DNA of 64,000 nucleotides from Aquila chrysaetos chrysaetos (GCF_900496995.4 NC_044008.1:13649276-13713275), one strand, 5' to 3'; shown: positions 24,841 to 37,259, numbered from the stretch's first letter. Program-made: numbers and translations. The notes: a model not told the origin generated them from the letters alone.

Positions 24841-27270
24841 CTCCTTTGTTTTTGTTTTGTAAAGAAATAAATATCAGCATTGAAGTTAGATACTAACATA
24901 TGTGATCATTTAAAAAAATGTTGGCATACACTTTTGGCTTCTCTAATTAGACTATTATGACAGAATATTCTTTTTAAAAAGCTGATTTCTGTCTGCTGGC
25001 TCCTGTATTGACACTTGTTGAACTAAATTTGATGGAACAAAAGAATCCAGAGAATCAAAAATATTAGCATGCAATTTTCAGTAGTTAAAATGGTTCCATT
25101 TTCATAGTACAGACTTTGGGCTTTGTAGTTTCATAGCAAACTAAAAAGTGGATGGTAAAATCTATAAATTTATGAACTAAAATAGAAAGAGGAAGAAAAA
25201 AATGATTCACTTGTGATAAAAGGAAAACTGCACAAAGAATGAGGGTAGAATACAATGCAGCTGTTACATTTCAGCATCACTCATTGAAGAAAAGTAAAGT
25301 GAGGCTCTTAACATGATCTCTTTTCTTCCTTTTATTTAGCTCTTACGTATAAAAATGCAGTAATTGCTCAAATAAATCAGTCATAAAACTATTTTGCATG
25401 TGTATTTGACTATAATCTTTGAGCACACACTCTTGAAAGTGCTAAGACTTCAGCATTAATATAACTTGGTTGCAGTATTGATTGTATATATGTTTTCTGG
25501 GTAATTATTTAACTTTAAAACAGCTCACTGCTTTTTCTTTACTGGTTGTTATACCAATTTATACTTTCTTCAAGTAGGGAACACCTCGATTTCCATTAAT
25601 CACAAAAGAAACTACTTGATTAGAGTCAGAAACCATTATACTTGGTTATGTTTTCTGAGTGCAACATGTTCTCTGTACTTCGAATGAATGACGTACCTGC
25701 TACATTGCCAGATATATAGTAAAGTAGGCAATTATCTGCAAACATGGCGGGGGGGTTGTTGTTTTCACATCAGTATTAACCATCTCAATCAAAATGCAAA
25801 ATTCACACTCACTGCCATCTGGATGTTTATACTGTCCAGGGACTTTGTGTTTACAAATTGAGAATGGCTTTCCCTCCTCTATTGATGTAATTTCACACAC
25901 TAAATAAGCAAGATGTAAATCATCATCGAGTATTATAGCATAAACTAAGCATTTTCAAAGTACTATGTGTCAAAGAATGTAACTGGATGGAAATTATTAA
26001 TATTAAGAAAGAAAAAAAATGGCATAAGCATGTGGGTAGGGCAGCAAAGATAAAGTTGTGCCTTCCATTACAGACAGCATCTTGTCATATCTCCAAGAAA
26101 CAACAAAGCTAATTTGAAAGTGTACATGATGGAGAGCACACTTGGAGTACTTCTAATTTATGATAGTAATAATCACAGGCAATGTACAAAAAAATAAGAG
26201 GCAAATCCGTTCCATTAATGTTTTTTGAAGTTACAGCACATGCCCTGTGATAGACACACTGCCTGGACTGTTGATATTTCTTACAAATTACTGTGGTGTT
26301 AGTGTGTTGGAAGGATGTACCTGCTGAAGAAGTGGCCAGGAAGTCTCCCAGAATAAGATATGTAATTGACAAACATTTAAGATCATATCTGCTATATATA
26401 CATACAGGCTGTCTTATTGGAAATACCTGCAGAATCCATTAGCAACTCTTTGGATTACACTATTTTTCTCCTCAAAAACCAAGAACCCACAAGCTTGTAA
26501 CATAATAAACCACTTACTTCTTTCCATAATCTATCTGGCAGAGTCAATGAGTAGGTAATATCATGGCTGAATGCTTTAAATACTAAATACAAAAATGGAG
26601 AAAACTAAACTACTCAGGTCCACACAGAACTACTAACGCAGAATGCTCACAAAGTTAGCTGTACTCATGTTTTAAATCTGCTTTTAATTTTAGCCTTTAC
26701 TTCCATTATACAAATCCAGTGAAGTTAACAGTCACAGTATTGTAAAACTAGTAGAACCAAATAAACAGTCTTTTAATACACTCAGCAAAATTTGCCATTC
26801 CTGAAAAGCTTGATCTATGCTTAAGCTCAAATCTAGATGCTGCCTGACCTTCTTTTTTTTCAGCCTTGCTTCATTCTAAATGAAACATGAATGGTTGTCT
26901 TCTGTATTGCTCACAGAAATGGAGAGCCACACAGGAGAGCAAACACTCAGCAGCATTTTTATTAAGAGGCTTCTCAAACACGGTGATCCCAGCAGCACTG
27001 CTCAACCCATACCGTAGCATGGACACAGCATCTTGGAGCTGTCTCCTGCGTGTACTTCAAAGGCACAGAGCTCCAGCTGCCTAATCCTGTATCCATTTAA
27101 TACACCTCCCATAAAAGGCAGCTCAGAGAAACCATTGCTAAACTTATTGCTTGTTATCCTGATACCAGTTTTTAAGCAGGACTCCAGGGCAGATCTTCAA
27201 TACTCTGAACTAATAACCTGTACTGGTTAAACCAGAAGAAACTATAATAAACAGCAGAATTAGTAGACAT
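24841..27270. other. Intergenic, no gene assigned
   Basis: AT-rich sequence with no recognised repeat. On the minus strand, 25,703-25,900 is an open, cysteine-containing segment that begins directly after a good acceptor-like sequence (listed as a finding). I could not match it to a family, and it may be chance. Confidence 0.5.
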
Positions 27271-27274
27271 CAGG

Positions 27275-28450
27275 ATAAATATGGTACAATCAAAAAGAGT
27301 CAACATGGCTTTTGTAAAGGGAAGTCGTGCTTCACTAATCTACCAAAGTCCTCTGACAGAGTCAATAAAACATGTTGGCAACACGGATCTGTTTGATACC
27401 ATCTGCCTGGATTTCCAGAAGGCACTTAAAAAGTTGCCTGCCTCAAGGCTCCTGAGGAAGCTAACCAGACATGAAGAAATATTCAGAAGATTGGAAGAAG
27501 GGAGAGGAACTAAGAGTTGCCTTTCACAGTAGAAAGAGATCACAAGTGGAGTCCCACATAGCTTGCTGCTGAAGTCTGCATTGCTCAACACAGGTCACAA
27601 GTGACCAGAAAACAGTGTTGAAAAGGGATGAAAATGTTCGCTGATGACACTGAATTAGTCAGAGTGATACAGACTATAGCTGATTGCAGACTCACAGAAG
27701 AACCTCCTACCACATAATGACTAGGCAACAAAAATTCACTGCAGAGAAATGTAAAATGAAGGCAAACAATGCTAGAAATCACTACAAAAGGAATCAAGAA
27801 CATAAAATATCCTTTTGCTGTTGTATAAATACATGACACATCCACATCTTCAATAGTGTTTATAGTTATGTACCCATCTGAAGACAGATATAGAAGTACT
27901 GTAAAAGCTACAGATAAGTACAGCAAATATGGTTAAAGATACAGAGTGGTCACAGGATGAAGAACAATAAAATAGATGAAGGTTTTTGTTGTGAAAAGCA
28001 CTAAGACGACATATGCTAGAGATCAACAAAATCAGGAGTGGCCTGGACGAGGTGAATAGGAAATAGCTGTTTCTTTCAATCCACAATCTGGAAGATATCA
28101 AATGAAACAAGAAGAAAACAGTCTCCAGGAGAACAAAAGGAGCTATGTCTTCACTCATCACATAATTAACCAGTAGAACTTATGACAGGACATTGTGGAT
28201 GCTAAAAATGTACCTCAGTTCAAAAAAGAATTTGATAAATTCAAGGAAGAAAAGGACACCAAGGGCTATTCAATACAAAACCACAGCATCTAGTTTAGGA
28301 AGCCCCAGAATAACTGATCACTAGATACTCAAAAAATATTTTGGGAGGGGTCTCTAGGAGGTCCTTATAATCTTCTCAGGACACTGACCTGGTGGTCAAT
28401 ATTGGAGACAAGGTGCAGAGCTAGATGAAACTCTGATCTTACCTGTATTG
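27275..28450 (+). mobile_element. Ancient CR1 LINE, ORF2 RT region through 3' UTR
   Basis: Three anchors in the right order identify this element. At 27,295 a decayed NxxGFxKGxSxLxNL segment is followed by DTICLDFQKAL, the counterpart of the CR1 VYLDFSKAFD box. At 27,540-27,660 come the SGVP segment and then a FADDT segment (TTCGCTGATGACACTGA), the reverse-transcriptase active-site box. At 28,205-28,400 comes the 3' UTR-type text AATTTGATAAATTCAAGGAA and AAGGGCTATTCAATACAAAA. Stops and frameshifts are scattered throughout, so it is dead. There is an internal deletion between RT and 3' UTR compared with a full element. Confidence 0.8.
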
Positions 28451-29091
28451 CTATTATTCAGGTTTGAATTGGGGTTATGCGCTGTCAGTGTAGAGTCAGT
28501 GCGCAGAGTAAAAGTCTTCTATGTTGGACCTGCAGAATGATCCTGGAATTTCTGGGCAGTGCCATCATACTGTGCATGCACAGCCGCACTTTTGGGGAAA
28601 ACATCAAACCTATTGTACGCATGGAGCCCCACTCTCTGATGTGTTGTGAATATCCAAGGTTTCCAAAACTATGTCAGGCCTCCACTCACAACTGTGCACG
28701 CTCATTGTCATCACAAAACCATCAGATTTACCAGGAAAATGGCTGCTGCATACCTCAAAATCTTTAGGTAAATACAGAATTCCTTTCTACCATGCCAGAC
28801 AAGATTTCTAAGTGACAAAGAAGATGTATTAATGAGAAAACAGAAGGATGGTAGTCCTCCTTGGAATATCCTCTTTTACCTGGAGTGAATGTGGCTTCTC
28901 TGACTTGAAAGATAGGGTTTGTATCATTTGGTGGTTCTTGTTTTCATTTCTGCAAATGAGCTGCCTCTTTGTCTCTGCTTGGTGGTAGGATCAAAAGGTT
29001 GTCAGACAGTTACTTTTCCTTACCCTCGTCATTTTTGTCGTCACAAGTTGCACTCTCATAATGAGAGGTGGTTGAGTTCATGAGAACACCC

Positions 29092-29565
29092 TCAAATGTC
29101 TGCGTTTTTGCCAAACTGATCTTCCTGGTCCATATTACCTATGTGAATGAGGCTCTCGAATGCAGAGGTGTGGCTTTGTAGTGAAGTAAACCAAGATAGG
29201 GCCTTAATCATCTTCATTTGCCTTAGTGTTTGCTTTGCTGTTTCAACATAGTTTTCAAAGTCCATTGACCTCTGAATAATACAGGCTGCAAGTGTGGCTA
29301 TGAAACCTCCATACCTTTCAAATATTTGAAATTCCTGAGATATTTAATGTGTTCTGTTTTCTGAAACAACTTTATCATAGATGTTGTTGGCTAATGCTGT
29401 CCTGTTGTGATTCATTTCCTTGCTGACTAGTGAATTACTTAGCTGAATTTCTTGAATAAAACTAGTGCAATAGTCAACTCTGAGCAGGTCCTGGTCACCT
29501 CTGTGTTCAAATAATTCCATTACCAAATGTTTCCAGGCTCTGCTAGCTGCCTCACGAATGAGCAC
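29092..29565 (-). pseudogene. Decayed protein-like reading frame, family unknown
   Basis: One minus-strand frame runs 157 codons from 29,565 to 29,095 with a single internal TAA at 29,344-29,346, then ends at TGA 29,092-29,094. The text before the TAA includes REAASRAWKHLVMELFEHR and IQEIQLSNSLVSKEMNHNRT. After it comes SQEFQIFERYGGFIATLAAC and SMDFENYVETAKQTLRQMK. Composition and hydrophobic spacing look like an alpha-helical protein rather than translated junk. Further minus-strand fragments of similar character lie upstream, at about 30,267-30,431 (HIVTRCQKVYLWSF) and 30,070-30,170 (DKLWIGELYKEFLENILEEG), in other frames, so the original may have reached about 30,600. I do not recognise the family. 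A retrocopy, a lost gene or an unusual transposon ORF are all possible. A frame this long with one stop could also arise by chance about once in a window this size. Confidence 0.35.
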
Positions 29566-30619
29566 AGGCTTATTGTAAGTTTATCCTTAATATTCCCTGT
29601 ACAGTGAAAAAATAATTTATTCTGTTTCTGCCTTGTGTTGGATTTTTTTAATATTATTCTTGCAAGTTCTTTAGTCAGCACAGTACCAGCATGAGTTCTG
29701 TAGGATTTTCCCCAAATCTACGCATTTTCCTCAGAACTGTTTCCCTTTCTTTTAGGACAAGTCCATTTCCTACAGTCAATTCTCTGTTTTTATTTTAGAT
29801 GTCTGTAAGAATTGATGAAGTTTTCTACCAACCATCCAGAAGTTTTTTTGTTTCCTAAAAGCATAGTGTTGCTTCTCTCTATGTCTGATAGATTATTTGT
29901 AGATTATGGTAAGTGTATTGTGCTCTTGTTTCTCCTTTGTCTTATATCTTTTACATCTTCTCGTACTCTGAAATAGAGTGAGACCTGTTTGCCAAAATGC
30001 AATGTAAGCCTCCAGGCTTACATTAAATTACAAGGTATATTTTTCCATCTTTTAAGTTTTCTCACTGAAAAGTTGGCAGCCAAGATACCAAACCTTCCTC
30101 AAGAATATTTTCTAAGAATTCTTTATACAGTTCACCAATCCAGAGCTTGTCCAGACTGTTATCCTTGCTGTCCATAACATTGTGTCTCACTTCAAAGTTC
30201 TTGTAGACACATTATGATTTTCATGTGTCTCACGACAAAATATGGGAAGTTTTCTTACTGTTACTAATGTGACTTTCTACTGGGGGGAGGCTGGTGCTTT
30301 TGACTGTTGCTGAATGACCACAGATAAACTTTCTGACATCTAGTGACAATGTGAAAGAATTCTTCTTCTGCTTGAGCATAATACTGCTACCTCAGCATCA
30401 GTGTTCTCCATTTGCTCCATTCCTGCCACAAGGCTGCTCCAAGGGCTGCTTATGAAGCAGCTTATAAACCTGTAGCATTTTCCTTTGTTTCGCACATGTT
30501 CAGGAATTATCAGGCTTTCCAGCTCACACTCTGCTTTCAACAGTCAGCTCAGCAGAAGTTGGAGCCTCCGTTGGTTTCAACTGCTTGGCTTTTCTAAAAG
30601 GAAGCATTATACATGGGTA

Positions 30620-32240
30620 TAGATATTTATTACCGATTCCTCTCATTTCATCTCCTAAAGGCTTAAGCAAATGTAATTAATCAGTAATGAACAGCCTAGT
30701 TTATATTTTACAGAGAGTCATATTTTAAGCTGAGAAATGTCCCAAATGACAATACATGTTGATTGCAGACACCCCCAGCAGCAACGGCAATCCAATTTCT
30801 GCGAGACATTCTTACGCAGCCAACAGTTGGACAGGGGACAATGTAGGAGCAGATGTTTGTGGCCTTTTGTCCTATACAGTATTTCTGCCAGAGGAGTTCA
30901 GCCCTGCTTACACTTCTTGTTCCACATGCTCTGTGAGGAGGAATGGAGGTAGCCAGCATGAACACTCATTCGGGTCAACCACAGGAAAAGGGGTACAGGG
31001 AATTACTGATAGCTCTGCTGGAGTCTAGTCGGCACTGGCTTTGATGGTTGTTTATTTAGAATATATCAATAGCTGCTGAATTCTGAATCTCTTCTTTGTG
31101 GTGTGACCACAAGAAATGAAGACTTAAGACTTACGCTTAAGAACATTATTCTTAGGGGATTCTGATGTGCACTTTTGTCCCGTCATTAGCAATGATCTGC
31201 AAAGGCAGAAACAGAATCAATCTCATAAGTATCATAATCCATCTTGGCAGAAAATGCACATAGAAACTTTAATGTTTTAAAATACTTTCCACTTCTGCAT
31301 GAAAAACTGTGAAGCATCTGCCTCAGAAACCTGGGGTTTTTAAATAGCTTTCTGAAGGTCAGGTAATTATTTTTTAATATTATTATTTCATAATTTAGTT
31401 GGATGTTTATTATGGCTTATGAATACCAAATACTTAATCCTCTCACTCCTTTTGTTGTCATTTTTGCGCACACTGCTCATCACATACTTGTCTAATGCAA
31501 ACTTCTTCATTTTGACCTACCAGTGATCTCAGTGGTTTTTCACAGAAGAACCTACCTTTCAGAAATGTTTACGATAATACATTTTCAGTTATTATTTTCT
31601 TGTTACCTTTTGAGTTTATCATTCACAATGTATTATAGTGGGTGGTTACTAAATGTAGATTTCTACTCACTAAGGCTTTAATTTCTGCTAAAGCTTAGTA
31701 AGAAAGATTCACGACCCAAGCTTTAAAAAGGCAGCACATCTTACTTTCTACATTTTTAAACAACTGTTTGTGAGACAGGTGGAGAGAGCATTTTCAGGTC
31801 AATTTTGCTATCAGGAGAAATAGTTCAACAGAAGAGGAGTTTTTCCAACAATGTCAGCTGAAATAGGGTAAAATTCTAAGGATTAGGAATTGAGTGTAAA
31901 AAGTATAGGTCTGTTAATGTACCTGACATACTAATGTGCATGTAACTACTAGCAACATACATTAAAATCCTTCCCCATTTCTCTCTCCCCTCGAATTCAA
32001 CAGGTGGGCGGTCTATAGCTAATGGTCTCCCACTGTGATGGTCAGTTAATTGTCACTCAGTGATATTCACAAAAAGCCCTAACATTAACAATTTGTCTAT
32101 TTTTACACCTCTTAATTTTTTGTACTGGTATTTGGTGTACACAGAGGTCAAACAGTGAATTTCAGCAAACTTATTTAATTATGTTTCTTTCCAAAATGTC
32201 AACAAAAATTATTACAACATTTTTTTTGTCATGGTAGGTC
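30620..32240. other. Intergenic, nothing recognised
   Basis: AT-rich unique-looking sequence between the decayed frame and the ancient CR1. There are no repeats, splice-flanked frames or RNA genes that I can support. Confidence 0.6.
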
Positions 32241-32249
32241 AGATCACAG

Positions 32250-32781
32250 TCTGTCTGGGCCCACGTCCCCCTGTAATCTGTCTCTAAAGTGGCCAACAGT
32301 GGATGCTAAGGGAATAAATGCAAGAGATGACACATCCATGGAGTGGTCCTCCAGAGGCACTGGCACTTAGCAGCTGTAGGAGATCCTGAAATAGTTTATA
32401 TATTGACCATCCTGTGCTATAGTTAGCAAAGAGTATCTGAATTTATCAGCTCCTCTTCTTGACACTATGTATTTCACGTCAGAAACATTCTGTGGTATTG
32501 AGTTTCACAATGTAATTTTAAGTTATGTGAAAAACTACATCCCTTTGTTCATTTTAAATCTGCTGCCTGAAAGGATTTAATTTGATTCCTCCTAATTCCT
32601 CGTATCACAGAAAATGATGACTAGCCTCCCTTGCATTCACAAGTTCAGAGTTCTCTCTCAAATCCCTCCTTAAATTTTATTTTGTAAGCTGGTGAGTCCA
32701 AATCTATTTTGGCTTTCTTCATACAGAAGCTATTCTAGCTGCTCCATATTTGCAATTTTCAGCTGTCATCTTTAGACTTGA
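32250..32781 (-). mobile_element. Ancient CR1 LINE, 3' UTR and ORF2 end (right half after the LTR)
   Basis: Read on the plus strand, the order of motifs is the reverse complement of an old CR1: AAAGTGGCCAACAGTGGATGC (3' UTR), GTGGTATTGAGTTTCACAAT, TGTGAAAAACTACATCCCTT, TTTAAATCTGCTGCCTGAAA, then TTCATACAGAAGCTATTC. All are recognisable but diverged. The element is cut at 32,781 by the solo LTR and resumes at 33,932. Confidence 0.7.
32777..32781. repeat. Target-site duplication CTTGA, left copy
   Basis: CTTGA immediately precedes the LTR and recurs immediately after it at 33,927-33,931. A sixth base, A, would also match if the LTR end were set one base shorter. The TG...CA ends favour five. 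Confidence 0.85.
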
Positions 32782-32965
32782 TGTTGTAGTTTAACCCCAG
32801 CCAGCAACTAAGCACCACGCAGCCACTCTATCACTCCCCCCTTCAGCTAGACAGGGCAGAGAAAATATAACTAAATACTCATGGGGGGAGATAAGGACAG
32901 GGAGAGATCATTCACCAATTACCATCATGGGCAAAACAGACTTGACTTGGGGAAGATTAACTTAA

Positions 32966-32971
32966 TTTATT
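32966..32971 (-). terminator. LTR polyadenylation signal AATAAA
   Basis: AATAAA on the minus strand, about 185 bp before the LTR's 3' end. It sits where an R-region polyadenylation signal is expected and fixes the LTR's orientation. Confidence 0.65.
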
Positions 32972-33179
32972 GCCAATCAAACCAGAATAGGATAATGAGA
33001 AATAAAACCAAATCTTAAAACAACTTCCCCCACCCCTCCCTTCTTCCTGGGCTTAACTTTACTCCCAGGTTCTCTCCCTACTCCCCCTGAGCAGTGCAGG
33101 GGGACGGGGAATGGGGGTTGGGGTCGGTTCATCACACGTTATCTCTGCTGCTCCGTCCTCCTCAGGGGGAGGACTCCTC

Positions 33180-33630
33180 ACTCCTCCCCTGCTCCGGCGC
33201 GGGGTCCCTCCCACGGGACACAGTCCTTCAAGAACTTCTCCAACGTGACTCCTTCCCACGGGCTGCAGTCCTTCAGGCACACACTGCTCCAGCATGGGTC
33301 CCTTCCACGGGCTGCAGTCCTTCAGGAGCACACTGCTCCAGCATGGGTCCCCCGCGGGGTCACAAGTCCTGCCAGCAAACCTGTCCCAGCGTGGGCTCCT
33401 CTCTCCACGGGGCCACAGGTCCTGCCAGGAGCCTGCTCCAGCACGGGCTTCCCACGGGGTCCCAACCTCCTTTGGGCATCCCCCTGCTCTGGCGTGGGGT
33501 CCTCCCCAGGCTGCAGGTGGAGATCTGCTCCCCTGTGGACCTCCCTGGGCTGCAGAGGGACAGCCTGCCTCACCATGGTCTTCCCCACGGGCTGCAGGGG
33601 AATCTCTGCTCCGGCGCCTGGAGCATCTCC
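33180..33630 (-). repeat. Degenerate ~49-bp tandem repeats in LTR U3
   Basis: Units such as CACGGGCTGCAGTCCTTCAG recur at 33,257 and 33,306 (49-bp spacing), and more diverged CACGGG..CTGC/CTGCTCCAGC units recur across the block. Because the repeats are GC-rich, several overlapping open frames cross them on both strands. These are not genes. Confidence 0.7.
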
Positions 33631-33926
33631 TCCCCCTCCTTCTGCACTGACCTGGGGGTCTGTGGGGCTGTTTCTCACATGTTCTCACTCCTCTCTCTGG
33701 CTGCCGTTTCTGTGCCCCAGCAACATTTTTTTCCCTTTCTTAAATCTGTTCTCCCAGAGGCACTACCACCATCGCTGATGGGCTCGGCCTTGGCCAGCGG
33801 CGGGTCTGTCTTGGAGCCGGCTGGCATTGGCTCTGTCAGACATGGGGGAAGCTTCTAGCAGCTTCTCACAGAAGCCACCCCTGTAGTCCTCCCACTACCA
33901 AAACCTTGCCATGCAAACCCAAGACA

Positions 33927-33931
33927 CTTGA
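33927..33931. repeat. Target-site duplication CTTGA, right copy
   Basis: Second copy of the duplication. Removing the LTR and one copy leaves TTTAGACTTGACTATCTTGA, which follows the ancient CR1 text on both sides and so confirms the insertion point. Confidence 0.85.
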
Positions 33932-34300
33932 CTATCTTGAATAATTCTTCACCATTTTGAAACTTATCACTGGGATCTTCTCTGTCTATCCAAGATTTTT
34001 TGTGGCTAGTTTATTGAGTAGTATCCATCTCAGTACCAATACTTTCATAGACTGCTCACAATATCCTTCACTGTGAAGCCATGAACCCTGAAGAGAACTT
34101 TCTCTTTCATTATATGATACCTCCATTTCTTTCAAAGACTTTGGTGAGGGACCTAAACTTTTAAAAAACTTGAAAACATAAGTATACTATAGACACTGGG
34201 TGACCCTTGCCCATTTGACCTCTAACATCTCCAATTACTTTGTCAAACACCACATCACGTACAGAGGTTTTGTAGATTTTTCTCCAACATATCAATCTAA
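33932..34300 (-). mobile_element. Ancient CR1 LINE, ORF2 part (left half before the LTR)
   Basis: This continues the element interrupted at 32,781. It reads CTATCTTGAATAATTCTTCA, then at about 34,125-34,215 AAGACTTTGGTGAGGGACCT, then AAGTATACTATAGACACTGG, the reverse complement of the CR1 segment that encodes the KAFDxVxH box. Diverged, with no open frame. The upstream limit near 34,300 is approximate. Confidence 0.65.
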
Positions 34301-37255
34301 AAAAGGTGTTTACTTTTTTGTATTATTTTGTATAGTTTCTACCAATCTAATTATATGGACTTTCTCCTCATATGACCTTTCTGTTCTAGAACAGCACCTG
34401 GAAGGCTTTGTTTCCCTAGCATCTATCAATTGCAGAAGTAAACAAAGAGATTATTAATATTTGATTATCATTCAGAGATCTGTAGCTATATCATTAAAAC
34501 TTCTTTTCATTCTTTGTATTGTATGCACAACAAGTCAAGAGAACTTTAATAAAAAATTAATACAATCCATCTGCAGAGCTCCAAAGACAAGTTTAACTGT
34601 AGACGTAGGTCTGAAGGCCCTTTGGAACTAATTCAAAGCCCACTTGAGTCTTTTTGCAACTCCAAAGACCTCTACTGTATTTAGTTTGTTTGGTGACTGT
34701 GTGTTTGATGCAAAGAAATATATGCAATCAAAATTTGCTGCAAAAAAATGCTTATTATTGGTTATAATGTTCCCTGTGAGGTTGATGTTCTGTAGAAGAT
34801 TTCCTACTGACTGCAGTGAGCACAGAGTAAAGCTAAACCACCCCATTGCTTCTTTGTTTTGAGAAGCAAAGCCCATTTCAAGAAGAAGGAATTTTTCCAT
34901 GAACTCTGTGCGATGCTTTGGGGGAACCAAATCTCAAAGTCTGTACTCTGGAAAACTTTTACTGAAAGTAACAGCTTAAAGCTAGGACTACAGAAGACTA
35001 ATTCTACCCCAGATAGTAGATCTCTAACCTTAACTGTTAAAAATGCTGCTGCAAAATAAGGAAAAGAAAAGCTTATCTGGCATTTTATTGAACTTTATTC
35101 CATTTGTGAAAAATGTAAATAAGCAGTGACAAAAATGTCAAGGCTGACATTTTATCTACCTTTCCTCCTTTTCTTACATATTTTTGCATATTCCACATAA
35201 CTCCTTATCAGTTCATTTAAAAAAAAATGCATTTTATGTCTATTTTCTCAATGTTTTGACTCAGAAGTTTCATGCATGCACTATAATTTGCACATTAAAA
35301 GCCAATTTACAATGCAAAATTTCATACTAATTTTTATATGCAATTCAAATTGCCAGAACAATGGTGCATACATTAAAAAGACTGCATTTTGAAAATGTAA
35401 TCTTATGTAGGCAGTAGATTGCTATTGCACCTACAAAAGAATATCAGAAAACAGTGAAACATGTCTCACAAGTCATAGCAAAAGACACATTAGCACTTTA
35501 AGCAGTAGTTTGTTTGCATGAAAATTAGCACTGAGAAGTTTTACTGGGAAACCAAGTGCTTGGGTTTTCCGTTAGAGTACTGAGTGCAAGATGTGGAGTT
35601 ATTTTCATTTTTGTGTTGCTTCTGTTCTTCTAACCCACATGGGAATACCCACTTATTTTGAATTTTCTGGAAAAATCCCACTGAATTTTAAACAGAATAC
35701 TTGTATGAAACTGTATGAAACTAAGATGACTAAGACTGTGTTGGCTGGATGCCTTTGGGGAAGCTATCATCATTAGTCTGCAGTCAGGAATATGATGTTG
35801 GATCTCATCAGGGGTGTTCGGGGCTGCAGAAAGGCTAAGAGAAAGCAGAGTTTCCAAGTCTGGACTTTACACCTGCCCTAGTCACTTCTTAATTAATACC
35901 AGAGGATGATTTGTACAATGATCAAGGGTAGAATCTGGCCAGCATTTAAGAAGTTAGATGGTACTGCTACAGAAGTATTATAAAGCTGTTATTGTCTCAA
36001 GGCAGAAATACATACACTCTGGTATCTCTGCAAATTGAATAATACACAGTGGCATCAGTTCTGCAGCCTGGAAAAAAATGGGTCATATTTAAGATTTTTC
36101 CATAACTATGAGGTAAAAAAATCCCTTTTTGTTAATGATTCCTGAAATTCTGGACAGTCTGAATTTGTTGGTAGGCCCCATAAATGCCCCTTGAAATGAC
36201 ACTGACCCACTGTGCAGTCTGTATGCGATAATCCTGTTTCAAAGCATGCAGAGGGGACAGACGTGAAGGGACCTGCTGAAACATACTTGTTATTTCTTAG
36301 AGTTAGTTTTGTTCTGCTGAGTTGCTCTTAAGCTTTTACTATCCCATGCTTTTTACTGTCTCCATTTACTATGCTTGCACTAAATTCCCCCTACACAGCC
36401 TGGAGTAAGAGCAGGACAACCACAGCCTCTCTGCAGAGGTACAGTTTGTAACTTACACTGAGATCAAATGTTAGTCACTGGGGTAAATACTTCTTTCCAT
36501 TGTCAGCTAAAATCCACGCTATGTAGGTAAATTAATATTTACCATTTATACAGCATTTCATGTTTCTGAAATACTGAAAAAAATTAAAATTTATTAATCC
36601 TGTCTGTCACACATATTGAGGTCAAACTTGTTTTTATGGGCAGCAGTGTTACTCAGAATTAACTCAGTGGAACTGAGTTTCTCCAGCTTTATATGATAAT
36701 ATAATTTGGCTTTTAGTGTTTACAAATAAATTAAAGAGGTTAAAACATTGAATCAAATTTTGTCCTGATCTGCAAAGCCATTGCTGTGGTCTTACAGGAT
36801 TCCATAGTTTTAAGCAATGGCAGGATCAACTTATTTTGAGGTTAAGCTTGTGTAAGGGGTTAATATGTTTGTGGGATAAAATTTATGCCTGAGTCAAATT
36901 GGCCCAACACAGGTATTTGCCAACACCCTAGGTCCTTGCTACATCTGCCCTACAAGTGTAAAAATTCAGAGCAGGGCAAGATGTCACTGAATTTACTCAT
37001 GGCTACACCAGTGCATGCAGATACAGGCAAACATTTATCCAGCAGAAGGGATGGTTTCTCTTATTGCAAAGGAACATATGAAGGCTGGCACAGAGGAAGG
37101 AGAGTGAGCCTACAGACCGCTAACTAGGTCCAATACAGCAAATCCTCATCCTACCAGTATTATTGCATTTTATCATATTAAAAATATATTTAAATAATTG
37201 TAAATTTTTAAAAATGAAACAATGTCTCCGTAAATGAAGAGCAGATGGTTCATTC
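34301..37255. other. Intergenic, nothing recognised
   Basis: AT-rich sequence without a supported gene or repeat. All open frames are short. Confidence 0.6.
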
Positions 37256-37259
37256 TTAT

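Larger units (their letters stand above)
32782..33926 (-). mobile_element. Solo LTR of an avian endogenous retrovirus
   Basis: This 1,145-bp element has TG...CA ends and a perfect 5-bp target duplication (CTTGA). The plus strand opens with TGTTGTAGTTTAACCCCAGC and CAGCAACTAAGCACCACGCA, the reverse complement of the 3' end of an LTR type very common in birds. Read on the minus strand there is a GC-rich U3 with degenerate ~49-bp repeats, then AATAAA at 32,971-32,966, then a U5-like stretch. That polarity places the element on the minus strand. No gag, pol or env sequence and no second LTR is present, so this is a solo LTR left by recombination between the two LTRs. A 5-bp duplication is usual for ERVL-like elements; the exact family name needs a search. 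Confidence 0.88.

Noticed and set aside
27340..28161. Minus-strand open frames of 80-113 codons
   Set aside because: Antisense shadows of a plus-strand ancient CR1.
33059..33858. Open frames of 118-254 codons on both strands near 33 kb
   Set aside because: They lie entirely inside the solo LTR and are caused by its GC-rich tandem repeats.
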